DNA of 22,320 bases, from positions 1-22,320 of the IMG/VR virus record IMGVR_UViG_3300042860_002348. The stretch is one strand, 5' to 3'. This stretch comes from a virus. A model generated the notes under the pieces. It was given only the letters and a program-made list of their open reading frames with translations. It was not told where the DNA came from and did no database searches. The position numbers and the translations under genes were made by a program. Below are positions 4,584 to 10,672 of this stretch, piece after piece (position 1 is the stretch's first letter; each line of letters opens with the position of its first letter).

Positions 4584-4718
4584 TCACCGACACATCCAGA
4601 TCGCGTGCCACGTCCCGCCCATCAGCAGCGCCCCGGCCAGCCCTGACCACAGCGCCACCCGCAGCTCATGCTCACGGATCGCGGCGGCCACCAGCCGCTG
4701 CACGTCCTCCCGGCTCAC
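4584..4718 (-). CDS. Single-pass membrane micro-protein, 44 aa
   Basis: A GTG at 4718 overlaps the TGA of the 124-aa gene by 4 bases (GTGA) and opens a 44-codon frame ending in TGA. The N-terminal half is an amphipathic, charged helix (REDVQRLVAAAIREHELR). Residues 21-42 are hydrophobic (VALWSGLAGALLMGGTWHAIW), a likely membrane span, and the chain ends with a short CR tail. The overlap and clean topology make it a credible gene despite its size. It lies at the end of the lysis-side operon, directly upstream of leader copy 2. It may be a small holin-like or regulatory membrane protein, but nothing in the sequence settles this. Confidence 0.55.
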   Translation of the reverse strand: MSREDVQRLVAAAIREHELRVALWSGLAGALLMGGTWHAIWMCR

Positions 4719-5089
4719 CTGCCCAGCACCTGCCGGGCCCAGCGCTGCGCCCACCCCTCGCGGCGGCCCCGGTTCATCGCCAGCAGCTCGCGGGCCATCT
4801 GCCGGTGCTCATTGCTCGGGGCGCCGAACGCGGGGGCATCACCCAGAGCGTGCTCCACCATCAGATTGGCCGCGGCCCGCTGCAGCTCGGCGATCATGTG
4901 CTCTTGCTGGTGGCACACCTGGATCAGCTCATCGCACCACTGGGCCAGCTCATCGCGGCTGAGCCGGGCGGCCCTCTGCCGCTGGCTCTGCATCATCGCC
5001 TGCCTCGACAGGCTGAGGGTGAGATCGAGGCCGAGCATGACAGCCGCTGCAGAGATTCCCCAGTCTGGCGACGATCGGCCGTTCGTCAC
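4715..5089 (-). CDS. Helical hypothetical protein, up to 124 aa
   Basis: The frame can start at GTG 5089 or at ATG 5038 (residue 18, MLGLDLTLSLSRQ). Neither has a convincing Shine-Dalgarno sequence. Most of the protein is predicted helix by eye: a glutamine/arginine-rich part (QSQRQRAARLSRDELAQWCDELIQVCHQQ), then an alanine-rich helix, then a C-terminal tryptophan/arginine segment. Two cysteines lie in the central helix. No enzyme motif is visible. It follows the HNH gene by about 70 bases and its stop overlaps the 44-aa membrane ORF. Function unknown. Confidence 0.55.
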   Translation of the reverse strand: MTNGRSSPDWGISAAAVMLGLDLTLSLSRQAMMQSQRQRAARLSRDELAQWCDELIQVCHQQEHMIAELQRAAANLMVEHALGDAPAFGAPSNEHRQMARELLAMNRGRREGWAQRWARQVLGR

Positions 5090-5159
5090 TGTTGCAACGG
5101 ATCCCAGAGGGTCAACCTGCTGGGTGGTGGTGGGGCTGGGCCAGCGGATCAGGTGCTAC

Positions 5160-5519
5160 TCAGGGCACCATGCCATCGACGTTCTGACCATGATGCTCGC
5201 CAGCCGGGGGATTCCCACCCCCTAGCCACCCATCTATCCGCCCCTCCCGCTCCGGGCAGTGCCAGGCCTGGGCCCGGAACCACTCCCGCCAGTCGGTGGA
5301 GCTCTTCGCCCCGTTGCACCGGCGGCAGGCCGGCACTAGGTTCGCGGCCACCGTCAGCCCGCCCCTGGAGCGGGGCAGAACGTGGTCAAGGGTGTCGGCC
5401 GGGTCGGCGCAGTACGCGCACTGACTGGCCCAGGCCTCGAAGATTCGGCGCCGGAACCTGGCTTTGGTGACTCGCTTGGGCTGGAGCTCGGTTTGGTCGA
5501 TCTCGTGGCCGAAAGGCAT
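5160..5519 (-). CDS. HNH endonuclease, 119 aa
   Basis: A small metal-dependent DNA endonuclease. Two CxxC pairs for a structural zinc (C34, C37 and C65, C68) bracket the catalytic stretch LDHVLPRSRGG (D45, H46) and N60 in NLVPACRRCN, which is the full HNH pattern. The start at ATG 5519 overlaps the endolysin stop by one base. Phage HNH proteins of this size either help terminase cut DNA at packaging or act as free-standing homing nucleases. No terminase gene is in the window, so the role here stays open. Its tight overlap with the lysis genes suggests it is a fixed part of the operon rather than a recent insertion. Confidence 0.92.
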   Translation of the reverse strand: MPFGHEIDQTELQPKRVTKARFRRRIFEAWASQCAYCADPADTLDHVLPRSRGGLTVAANLVPACRRCNGAKSSTDWREWFRAQAWHCPEREGRIDGWLGGGNPPAGEHHGQNVDGMVP

Positions 5520-6793
5520 CAGTGCTCAGCGATGATTGCCCATCCCGTGTTGCTGCCCTCCACCATCCACCGTGGGCCGAAGTTCCGCCGGCTGTACCTG
5601 GCGAACCGGGCCACGCCGCCCAGGGTCGCGCCGCTCACAAGGTCGGCCTCACCGAAGGGGTCGTGAACGATCAGGTGATCCTTCGTGTAGCCCACCACGA
5701 TCAGCCAGTGGCCGCCGCCGGTCGGTGCCGACACAGGGCCTCGATGCAGGAACCCGACCGGCACGGGCACGCCGGCGTTGATCTGCTGCTCCAGCGTGGC
5801 GAACCCGGCCACCTTGGTGAACCGGGCCTTGATGCCGTAGCTGCTCAGCGCCCGGATCTGCGCGGTCGGGTCAGTTGTGTCGCCGTAGGACTGAACCCTC
5901 TTCAGGTATTGATCGTCGCCGTTGGCGCCTCGCAGGGTGCCGGGCTTGAGGTACTGCAGCAGCATGGCGCAGGAACTGCTGAAGCACATCCGGGCGGCTT
6001 GGGCACGATCGGCAGAGTCCATCTGCGCGAACCAGGGCACCTGCAGCGGGTTGCCGTAGCCGGTCTGCTGCTGCAGCTGCACCGGAGGGCGGCCGGCCAC
6101 CGTCAGCCGCCCAGACTCCACCAACCCCCACACGCGGCGCGCCTCAGCCTGCCGGCGGTCAAGGTGCGGCACGCCAGGGCGGAAGTAGACCTCGCTGAAA
6201 TAGGCCGCCGCTCTGGCTGGGTCCATCCCTGCGGGCCGATCCTCGAACACCCGAGTCCAGCCGATCAGCGAGCCCTGCGGCGGATCGTGCAGGCCGGCGT
6301 ACTCCTCAGCGAAATACAGTTGCTGCCAGGCGTTGCCGCCCGGGTTAATCCCTTTGGCGATGGCAGCGGCTCGGGCTTTGTCGTAGGCGGTGCGCCGAAC
6401 GCCGGTGTATTGCATCGCCCCGCGACCGGCACCAGAGCCGGCCTCGATCACGTCGAGCTTGTCAAGCAAGGGGTGGCCGGTTTCGACGATCACGCAGCCG
6501 ATGAAACCGCACGCCTCAGCTACGGTCAGCGGACTGATCTTGTTTTGGCTGAGACGCGAGACCTCGGGCCCCGTCAGGAATGTCAGCCATGATTGAAGAT
6601 TGGCCAGCTCGTTCTGAGCCTCAGGTCTCGGCGCCGCAGGGCTCCCCTGTGCCCTCCACAGCTCGGTGAACTCCTGGCGTTGCTCATCGCTCAGCGACTC
6701 ATCCAGCGCCTGCAGGGCAGCCAGCTGATGCGGGGTGATGGTGCCGGCGCGGGCGAGATGCTCAGCAGCAGCGCGGACGGTGGCGAAGGTCAT
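5519..6793 (-). CDS. Two-domain endolysin: lysozyme-like plus C39-like peptidase, 424 aa
   Basis: The start at ATG 6793 overlaps the upstream stop by 4 bases (ATGA). The longer frame to 7033 only shadows that gene. Residues 1-60 are a helical N-terminus. Residues about 85-235 look like a lysozyme or chitinase-type fold: E104 in VIVETG, E117, and GRGAMQYTG (123-131), similar to the GRG-xxQ-TG turn of such enzymes. Residues about 245-424 match papain-like C39 peptidases: C270 in MCFSSSCAML, H362 in GGGHWLIVVGY, and D378 in LIVHDPFG. The protein would cut both the sugar backbone and peptide bonds of the cell wall at host lysis. No signal peptide is seen, so export would depend on a holin. The C39-like part is clearer than the lysozyme-like part. 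A virion-associated wall hydrolase is the alternative. Confidence 0.82.
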   Translation of the reverse strand: MTFATVRAAAEHLARAGTITPHQLAALQALDESLSDEQRQEFTELWRAQGSPAAPRPEAQNELANLQSWLTFLTGPEVSRLSQNKISPLTVAEACGFIGCVIVETGHPLLDKLDVIEAGSGAGRGAMQYTGVRRTAYDKARAAAIAKGINPGGNAWQQLYFAEEYAGLHDPPQGSLIGWTRVFEDRPAGMDPARAAAYFSEVYFRPGVPHLDRRQAEARRVWGLVESGRLTVAGRPPVQLQQQTGYGNPLQVPWFAQMDSADRAQAARMCFSSSCAMLLQYLKPGTLRGANGDDQYLKRVQSYGDTTDPTAQIRALSSYGIKARFTKVAGFATLEQQINAGVPVPVGFLHRGPVSAPTGGGHWLIVVGYTKDHLIVHDPFGEADLVSGATLGGVARFARYSRRNFGPRWMVEGSNTGWAIIAEH

Positions 6794-7668
6794 GTGATGG
6801 AGTCGATGAAGTTCCGATCGGGCCGCAGGTTGTCGATGTTGGCGAGCATCGTTCCCCGGAACCCATCCATCAGCCAGATGGGGCGGTTGGCCTTGGCTGC
6901 AGTCTGCAGGCCGGAGACGTTCGACCGCAGCGCCCAGCTGTGGTCGGTGTCGAACACCTGCGGACCCTTGAATCCGGCGACGGGGGCAGGCCCGCCAGGG
7001 GCGATCCAGTCGGCACCGGTGCGGCGCATCCATTGCTGGCCGCTGGAGGGGCTCGCGCCACGGGCATAGCTGACGCCCACGGGTGTATCGGTGAGGCGCT
7101 GGACCTGCTTGACCACCCAGCCCTGAAACCAGCCGGTGCTGGGCCTGGTCAATTCGTTCCCGACCTCGAACAGCACATTGTCATAGCCCTCCAGGGTGCG
7201 CACCATCCGCTTGATGTGCGCCTTCTGGTAGCGATTCCAGGGGCCGCGCGCGTGAACGTCGTGGTGGGTCTTCGGGCCATGCCCGCGGAAGGGGTGGAAC
7301 TCCCAGGCCCTCGGGAACAGATCGGGCAGGCTGCCCTCAAACAACACCACGCCGGTCACCATGTCCCGGCGGTCGGCCTCTGCAACGGCCTTCTCCATGC
7401 GCCGGTAGAACTTCCCGTTCAGGCTGAGGTCTTCCTTCCACGGCCCGCCCTTCACGCGGATCAGGCCGGGATCAGCGCCAACGAAAGGCGGGCTGGAGTT
7501 GACGAACGCCCGCGTCTCAATCGTCCATAGCCGGGTGAAGTTGCCGGTGAGCCGGTCGATCGGGGTGCGGTTCCCCGCCACCGGCTGCACCACGTCCCAG
7601 GTGTGGCTGCCGGCCAGCGTGCGGGCCTTGCCGTTAATCAGAAACCGGTCGCCCTTGACGGTGATCAT
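6790..7668 (-). CDS. Clan-A glycoside hydrolase-like protein (GH5-type barrel), 292 aa
   Basis: A probable polysaccharide-degrading enzyme of TIM-barrel type. The N-terminus VKGDRFLINGKARTLAGSHTW (residues 4-24) is the usual first strand of this clan. VLFEVGNEL (165-173) holds the N171-E172 acid/base pair. DTDHSW (240-245) sits where the barrel has its conserved histidine. The last active-site strand reads RPIWLMDG (262-269), with Asp at 268 where classical members have the nucleophile Glu. From memory, some uncharacterised family members also carry Asp here, so activity cannot be judged. It is translationally coupled to the small membrane gene before it and to the endolysin after it. Likely jobs are breaking host sheath or capsule, or assisting lysis. 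Confidence 0.8.
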   Translation of the reverse strand: MITVKGDRFLINGKARTLAGSHTWDVVQPVAGNRTPIDRLTGNFTRLWTIETRAFVNSSPPFVGADPGLIRVKGGPWKEDLSLNGKFYRRMEKAVAEADRRDMVTGVVLFEGSLPDLFPRAWEFHPFRGHGPKTHHDVHARGPWNRYQKAHIKRMVRTLEGYDNVLFEVGNELTRPSTGWFQGWVVKQVQRLTDTPVGVSYARGASPSSGQQWMRRTGADWIAPGGPAPVAGFKGPQVFDTDHSWALRSNVSGLQTAAKANRPIWLMDGFRGTMLANIDNLRPDRNFIDSIT

Positions 7669-7817
7669 TTCAGGTCGGGCAGGCGGTCGTTCGCGGCCTT
7701 GTCGGCGCGCCGGTAGAGCCGGCGCCAGAGCGGCTTGACCACCAGCTCAGCGACGCCCAGGCCGAGGAACCACACGGCCAGGGCCAGTCGCTCATCGTTG
7801 GCGGTGGGGTGTGTCAT
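7665..7817 (-). CDS. Small single-pass membrane protein, 50 aa
   Basis: Starts at ATG 7817, overlapping the stop of the 77-aa gene by 4 bases (ATGA), and its own TGA overlaps the next start by 4 bases. Coupling at both ends is strong support for a real gene. A short polar N-terminus (MTHPTANDE) precedes one hydrophobic segment (LALAVWFLGLGVAELVV, residues 11-27) and a basic tail (KPLWRRLYRRADK). By position, between two other small membrane proteins and the wall hydrolases, it is a candidate holin, antiholin or lysis accessory protein. Confidence 0.75.
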   Translation of the reverse strand: MTHPTANDERLALAVWFLGLGVAELVVKPLWRRLYRRADKAANDRLPDLK

Positions 7818-8047
7818 GAGTCGGGGTCAGTGGGGCGGCCCTTGCGCAGTTTCGGATTCAGGGTTTCGTATCCCAGCTGGAACGCCCCGGCGCTGGCGCC
7901 GCCGAGGCCCATGAAAGGCAGCCCGGTGAGCCAGCAGCGCTCTACATCCCCGCCAGCGCGGCGGCAGTCCACGATGTAGGCCATCCCCGCCAACACCGAC
8001 AGGCTGGCCGCTGAGAACACGCTGGCCAGGACAGTGGGGCGATTCAT
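7814..8047 (-). CDS. Two-pass small membrane protein, holin candidate, 77 aa
   Basis: Two hydrophobic segments, about residues 5-26 (TVLASVFSAASLSVLAGMAY) and 39-58 (WLTGLPFMGLGGASAGAFQL), are joined by a short loop with two cysteines (C28, C38), and the protein ends in a polar, basic tail. Size, topology and place next to an endolysin fit class II holins, which make the membrane hole that releases the endolysin. This is inferred from topology and context, as holins share little sequence. Coupled by ATGA overlaps on both sides. Confidence 0.7.
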   Translation of the reverse strand: MNRPTVLASVFSAASLSVLAGMAYIVDCRRAGGDVERCWLTGLPFMGLGGASAGAFQLGYETLNPKLRKGRPTDPDS

Positions 8048-8310
8048 CGGTTCAGCTCCAGCCGGATGGTGCGGCGGTCCAGTTCCTGCACTTCCTGCTC
8101 CAGCTTCTCGAACCTGAGCCCGAACTGAGTCTGATTGCTCAGGATCTGGGTGATCTGGGTTTCCAGCTGTTGCAGCCGGTTTGGCAGGCTCACCACCAGC
8201 CAGCCCATGCCGCCGGCAGTGGCGAGAATTGCTGCAGCCATCAGGCTGGCGGCGGTCGCTTCGAGCACCTGGACCCTGGAGAATCTGCGGCGTTCAGGTG
8301 GCGGGGTCAC
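8044..8310 (-). CDS. Membrane-anchored coiled-coil protein, lysis accessory candidate, 88 aa
   Basis: Starts at GTG 8310, with no ATG nearby. A basic N-terminus (ERRRFSRVQ) precedes one membrane span (residues about 18-41, ASLMAAAILATAGGMGWLVV). A heptad-type coiled coil follows (about 43-86: NRLQQLETQITQILSNQ, then FEKLEQEVQELDRRTIRLEL). The layout resembles XhlA-like or other holin-associated phage proteins, though their order of parts can differ. It is the first gene of the lysis block and overlaps the holin candidate by 4 bases. A 44-base gap separates it from the structural gene upstream. Confidence 0.7.
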   Translation of the reverse strand: MTPPPERRRFSRVQVLEATAASLMAAAILATAGGMGWLVVSLPNRLQQLETQITQILSNQTQFGLRFEKLEQEVQELDRRTIRLELNR

Positions 8311-8354
8311 GGGCGTGGCGGATCTGCCTCAGTCTGCAGAGCGGCAGCCAAGCC

Positions 8355-9356
8355 TCAGACCAGCCGCGCCAGGAACAGCGGATTGGCGGCATCCGCTGAG
8401 CTGTTGTTGGCGAAATTGAGCACCTCCCATTCCTCAACGCCAGCCGTGATCACGATGCTGTCACCAAAGCTAAAGCTGGTACTGGTGTAGGGGAAGTAGA
8501 CGGCGAAATCCTCCGGCAGCGGCTCATTCACGTAGAACGAATAGGAGCAGCCGAACAGAACGGGAGTGTAATTAGAGGCAAATGGCAAGTTGGTGCGCTG
8601 CAGGCGATAGGGGACGGAGATAACGTTGTTTGAGGCGTCAGAACTGGGATCATTTGAGGATGCAGACGATCCAACACTGCTATAGCCAAAAAGCCTTCGG
8701 CTCACTGCAAAAAAAGAATTAGTTGTAACATTTCTCAGTCCCTGACTTTGCGCATAGCTCCTGCGCAGCCTGTAAATATCTTGAAAGTGAGCACGTCCTA
8801 CGCTGGTAGCGCTTATAGCGTTTGCTTCCATCAGCATATTTACAGCATGATGGAAAAATACCTGATTCAGATCCAGCCACGGCACCAGCGTTGCAGAGTC
8901 TGGCGTGATCATAAACGGATAGGGCGTTGCGCCATTCCTGATCACAAACCACGAATAGTCCGGGTTGTCGGTGCTGGTGTAGCGAACGACGTTAATCTCT
9001 GTGCTGTTTGACAGCGTTCCAGCCAGTGAGAAATGGTTAGCCGTGGTGTTGGTTGTCGTGCTGTAGAAATCCGTGTATTGCGTCCCGGTCGGCACATGCG
9101 TCGTGGCGTTCCATCCGGTTGCCACACTGACGCCAATCGTGCTGGTTGAGATGACGAACCAGTAATAGCAGGTGCCGTAAGTCTTGGTGCCGTCGTACAC
9201 CACCTGCAGGATTCTGTTTTCAACGCTGCCGCTCAGGAAAGAGTCATACCAAGACACCATCAAGCCGGCGTCGATAAACGCATCTTCTAGCAGTTGCGCT
9301 GCAGCCGATGCCAGCCAGGGAGCAGCAGCGGAATAGGTTTCCTTGGTGACGGGCAT
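8355..9356 (-). CDS. Unrecognised phage structural candidate, 333 aa
   Basis: Starts at ATG 9356, two bases after the upstream stop. An N-terminal helix (residues 1-35) is followed by a long beta-rich, Ser/Thr/Asn/Tyr-rich stretch (residues 40-150), a helical middle (PWLDLNQVFFHHAVNMLMEA, residues about 160-215), a low-complexity Ser/Asn segment (GSSASSNDPSSDASNN), and a further beta-rich C-terminus. No enzyme motif is seen. Residue content and position among fibre genes suggest a baseplate or receptor-binding component. By eye its DNA, especially about 8560-9200, is less GC-rich than its neighbours, which may mean recent acquisition. Function unproven. Confidence 0.65.
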   Translation of the reverse strand: MPVTKETYSAAAPWLASAAAQLLEDAFIDAGLMVSWYDSFLSGSVENRILQVVYDGTKTYGTCYYWFVISTSTIGVSVATGWNATTHVPTGTQYTDFYSTTTNTTANHFSLAGTLSNSTEINVVRYTSTDNPDYSWFVIRNGATPYPFMITPDSATLVPWLDLNQVFFHHAVNMLMEANAISATSVGRAHFQDIYRLRRSYAQSQGLRNVTTNSFFAVSRRLFGYSSVGSSASSNDPSSDASNNVISVPYRLQRTNLPFASNYTPVLFGCSYSFYVNEPLPEDFAVYFPYTSTSFSFGDSIVITAGVEEWEVLNFANNSSADAANPLFLARLV

Positions 9357-9358
9357 GG

Positions 9359-9847
9359 CTACAGAAGAGAAACAAACGGAATGCTTAGCTCAATGCTAGG
9401 CGTGGGCTCATCAAACTCCAAAGAACCCTCTGGCGGCAGGGCAACATTCCCGCCAGCGCCGGTGGCTTGCAGTACGGCAAACGGCACGACAAGGTTCAGG
9501 CTTGCCGTGGTCTCAGAGCTGCCCAGCCCCAGTGACGGCACCGGCAGCACCACGTCAGAATCAACCAGTGCAACCATCGTTGCCGCTGGCTGCCCGACGA
9601 ATGCCGCACTGGCGGGCCATCCGGCAGTCGAAACCGTCACCTCATCGGCATAGCTGATCGACACCATCGGCAGGCTGCCGGTGATCTCGGCGATCCTGGC
9701 GGCGGCGTCCACCTCGGCGGCGATGGCCACCTCTGCCGCGTCAACAAGCGACACCTCAGCAGCACTGGCGCGATTGACCGCAGCGATCTGCGCCGGCTCG
9801 CCAACCACCAGCACCTCAGCCTTCAGCATGGCGCCGATGACGGCCAT
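9359..9847 (-). CDS. Alanine/valine-rich hypothetical structural protein, 162 aa
   Basis: Starts at ATG 9847, overlapping the upstream stop by one base (TGATG). The first 55 residues are alanine- and valine-rich with heptad-like spacing (AEVSLVDAAEVAIAAEVDAA), suggesting a helical stalk. The remainder is beta-prone and alternates small hydrophobic strands with Gly/Pro turns (LPMVSISYADEVTVSTAGWP, VVLPVPSLGLGSSE). No cysteine and no enzyme motif. Within the fibre block, a helix-then-beta layout fits a small fibre or adhesin attachment protein, but no family was recognised. Confidence 0.6.
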   Translation of the reverse strand: MAVIGAMLKAEVLVVGEPAQIAAVNRASAAEVSLVDAAEVAIAAEVDAAARIAEITGSLPMVSISYADEVTVSTAGWPASAAFVGQPAATMVALVDSDVVLPVPSLGLGSSETTASLNLVVPFAVLQATGAGGNVALPPEGSLEFDEPTPSIELSIPFVSLL

Positions 9848-10479
9848 CAGCTATTCCTCGAATAGGTCTTCGCCACCGTCGCCACACCCTGCAGCCAGTA
9901 GTACCGCTCACCGGCGCTGCTGGTCAGTGAGGCATCCCATCCGTAGCGGCCCACCTCCAGCCCGGCGGTGGTGGCCGGTGCCATCGTGACGCTCACCAGG
10001 CCATCGGCAGCGGTCTCCAGCGCGCAGGTGAACGTCGCCTTCTGCAGATCGTCCACCAGCCCCTTCACATCCGCATCGGCGGTGTAGCCGGTCAGGTCAA
10101 CCGGCTGGGCAACCACCATCGGATCGAGCGCGGTGTTCGCCACCGTGATGGCCGCCCCGCCGTTGGTGGCCGAGACGGTGAATGCGCTGCTGGTCAGCCC
10201 GGTAGCCGAGACGAAATACACCTGATTGAGCGTCAACCCGCAGGGTACGTCTGGCGCCTCAGGCGTGGTTGTCGCCGGCAGGGCGGCCTCTGCATCACCC
10301 GGCGGCACGATCACCACCTTGTCGCCAGCGCTCAGGCCGTGGCACGGCACGGTGAAGACCGGGTTGCCGCTGGTGACAGCAAACGCCGTGATGGCCTGCT
10401 GTTTCTGCAGCGCCCGGAACACCGCCCGGAACGTGCTGTTCTGCAGGATCGTGATGTCCAGCTTGGCGGGGTAGATCAC
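9847..10479 (-). CDS. Beta-sandwich tail protein with inserted repeat-type domain, 210 aa
   Basis: Starts at GTG 10479 with a 4-base overlap (GTGA). The outer parts (residues 1-25, LDITILQNSTFRAVFR, and about 125-210, PVDLTGYTADADVKG...GRYGWDASLT...YYWLQG) look like a BppU/DUF2479-type baseplate domain. Typical signs are an N-terminal ILQNSTF strand, a DLTGYT strand and a GRYGWD strand. Between them (about 30-122) is a separate module, PCHGLSAGDKVVIVPPG...LTLNQVYFVSATGLTSSAFTVSATNGGAAI. Its HGLSAGD / VYFV / FTVSATNGGAAI pattern recurs in many phage tail and fibre proteins. Likely part of the baseplate or fibre-attachment complex. Confidence 0.68.
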   Translation of the reverse strand: MIYPAKLDITILQNSTFRAVFRALQKQQAITAFAVTSGNPVFTVPCHGLSAGDKVVIVPPGDAEAALPATTTPEAPDVPCGLTLNQVYFVSATGLTSSAFTVSATNGGAAITVANTALDPMVVAQPVDLTGYTADADVKGLVDDLQKATFTCALETAADGLVSVTMAPATTAGLEVGRYGWDASLTSSAGERYYWLQGVATVAKTYSRNS

Positions 10480-10652
10480 TGGGCCTCGACCTCCGCAGCC
10501 ACCGCCTCAGGCGCGACCGGCTCAGGCTTGACCACCTCAACCGCCGCCAGGAACGCATCGATCTGGCCGGCGGCGAGCTGCTTGAGGATCGCATTGCCGC
10601 TGGCGTGGGCCACGCCGTAGGCGGTGATCAGCTGGATCAGCTGCTCTTTCAT
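10476..10652 (-). CDS. Small acidic protein, 58 aa
   Basis: The start is set at ATG 10652 because AGGAG lies 5 bases upstream. The longer frame starting at 10673 overlaps the fibre stop (TGATG) but has no ribosome site of its own. The N-terminal 35 residues form a helix (KEQLIQLITAYGVAHASGNAILKQL), and the tail is Pro/Glu/Ala-rich (EVVKPEPVAPEAVAAEVEAQ). It lies between the S74-type fibre and the baseplate-like protein, where short fibre-assembly or chaperone-like proteins are often found. That role is a guess from position. Confidence 0.6.
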   Translation of the reverse strand: MKEQLIQLITAYGVAHASGNAILKQLAAGQIDAFLAAVEVVKPEPVAPEAVAAEVEAQ

Positions 10653-10672
10653 CGGGGCTCCTGTCCTATCCA

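Noticed and set aside
5522-6592. 356-aa plus-strand open frame
   Set aside because: Antisense to the endolysin, whose catalytic motifs are clear. His/Gly/Arg-rich shadow composition.
6794-7033. N-terminal extension of the endolysin to 7033
   Set aside because: The added residues overlap the glycoside hydrolase coding region and have shadow-like Arg/Pro composition; ATG 6793 makes the usual ATGA overlap.
8311-8354. CTGCC/GGCAG hairpin between the 333-aa gene and the lysis block
   Set aside because: Large loop and no T run. No support as a terminator.
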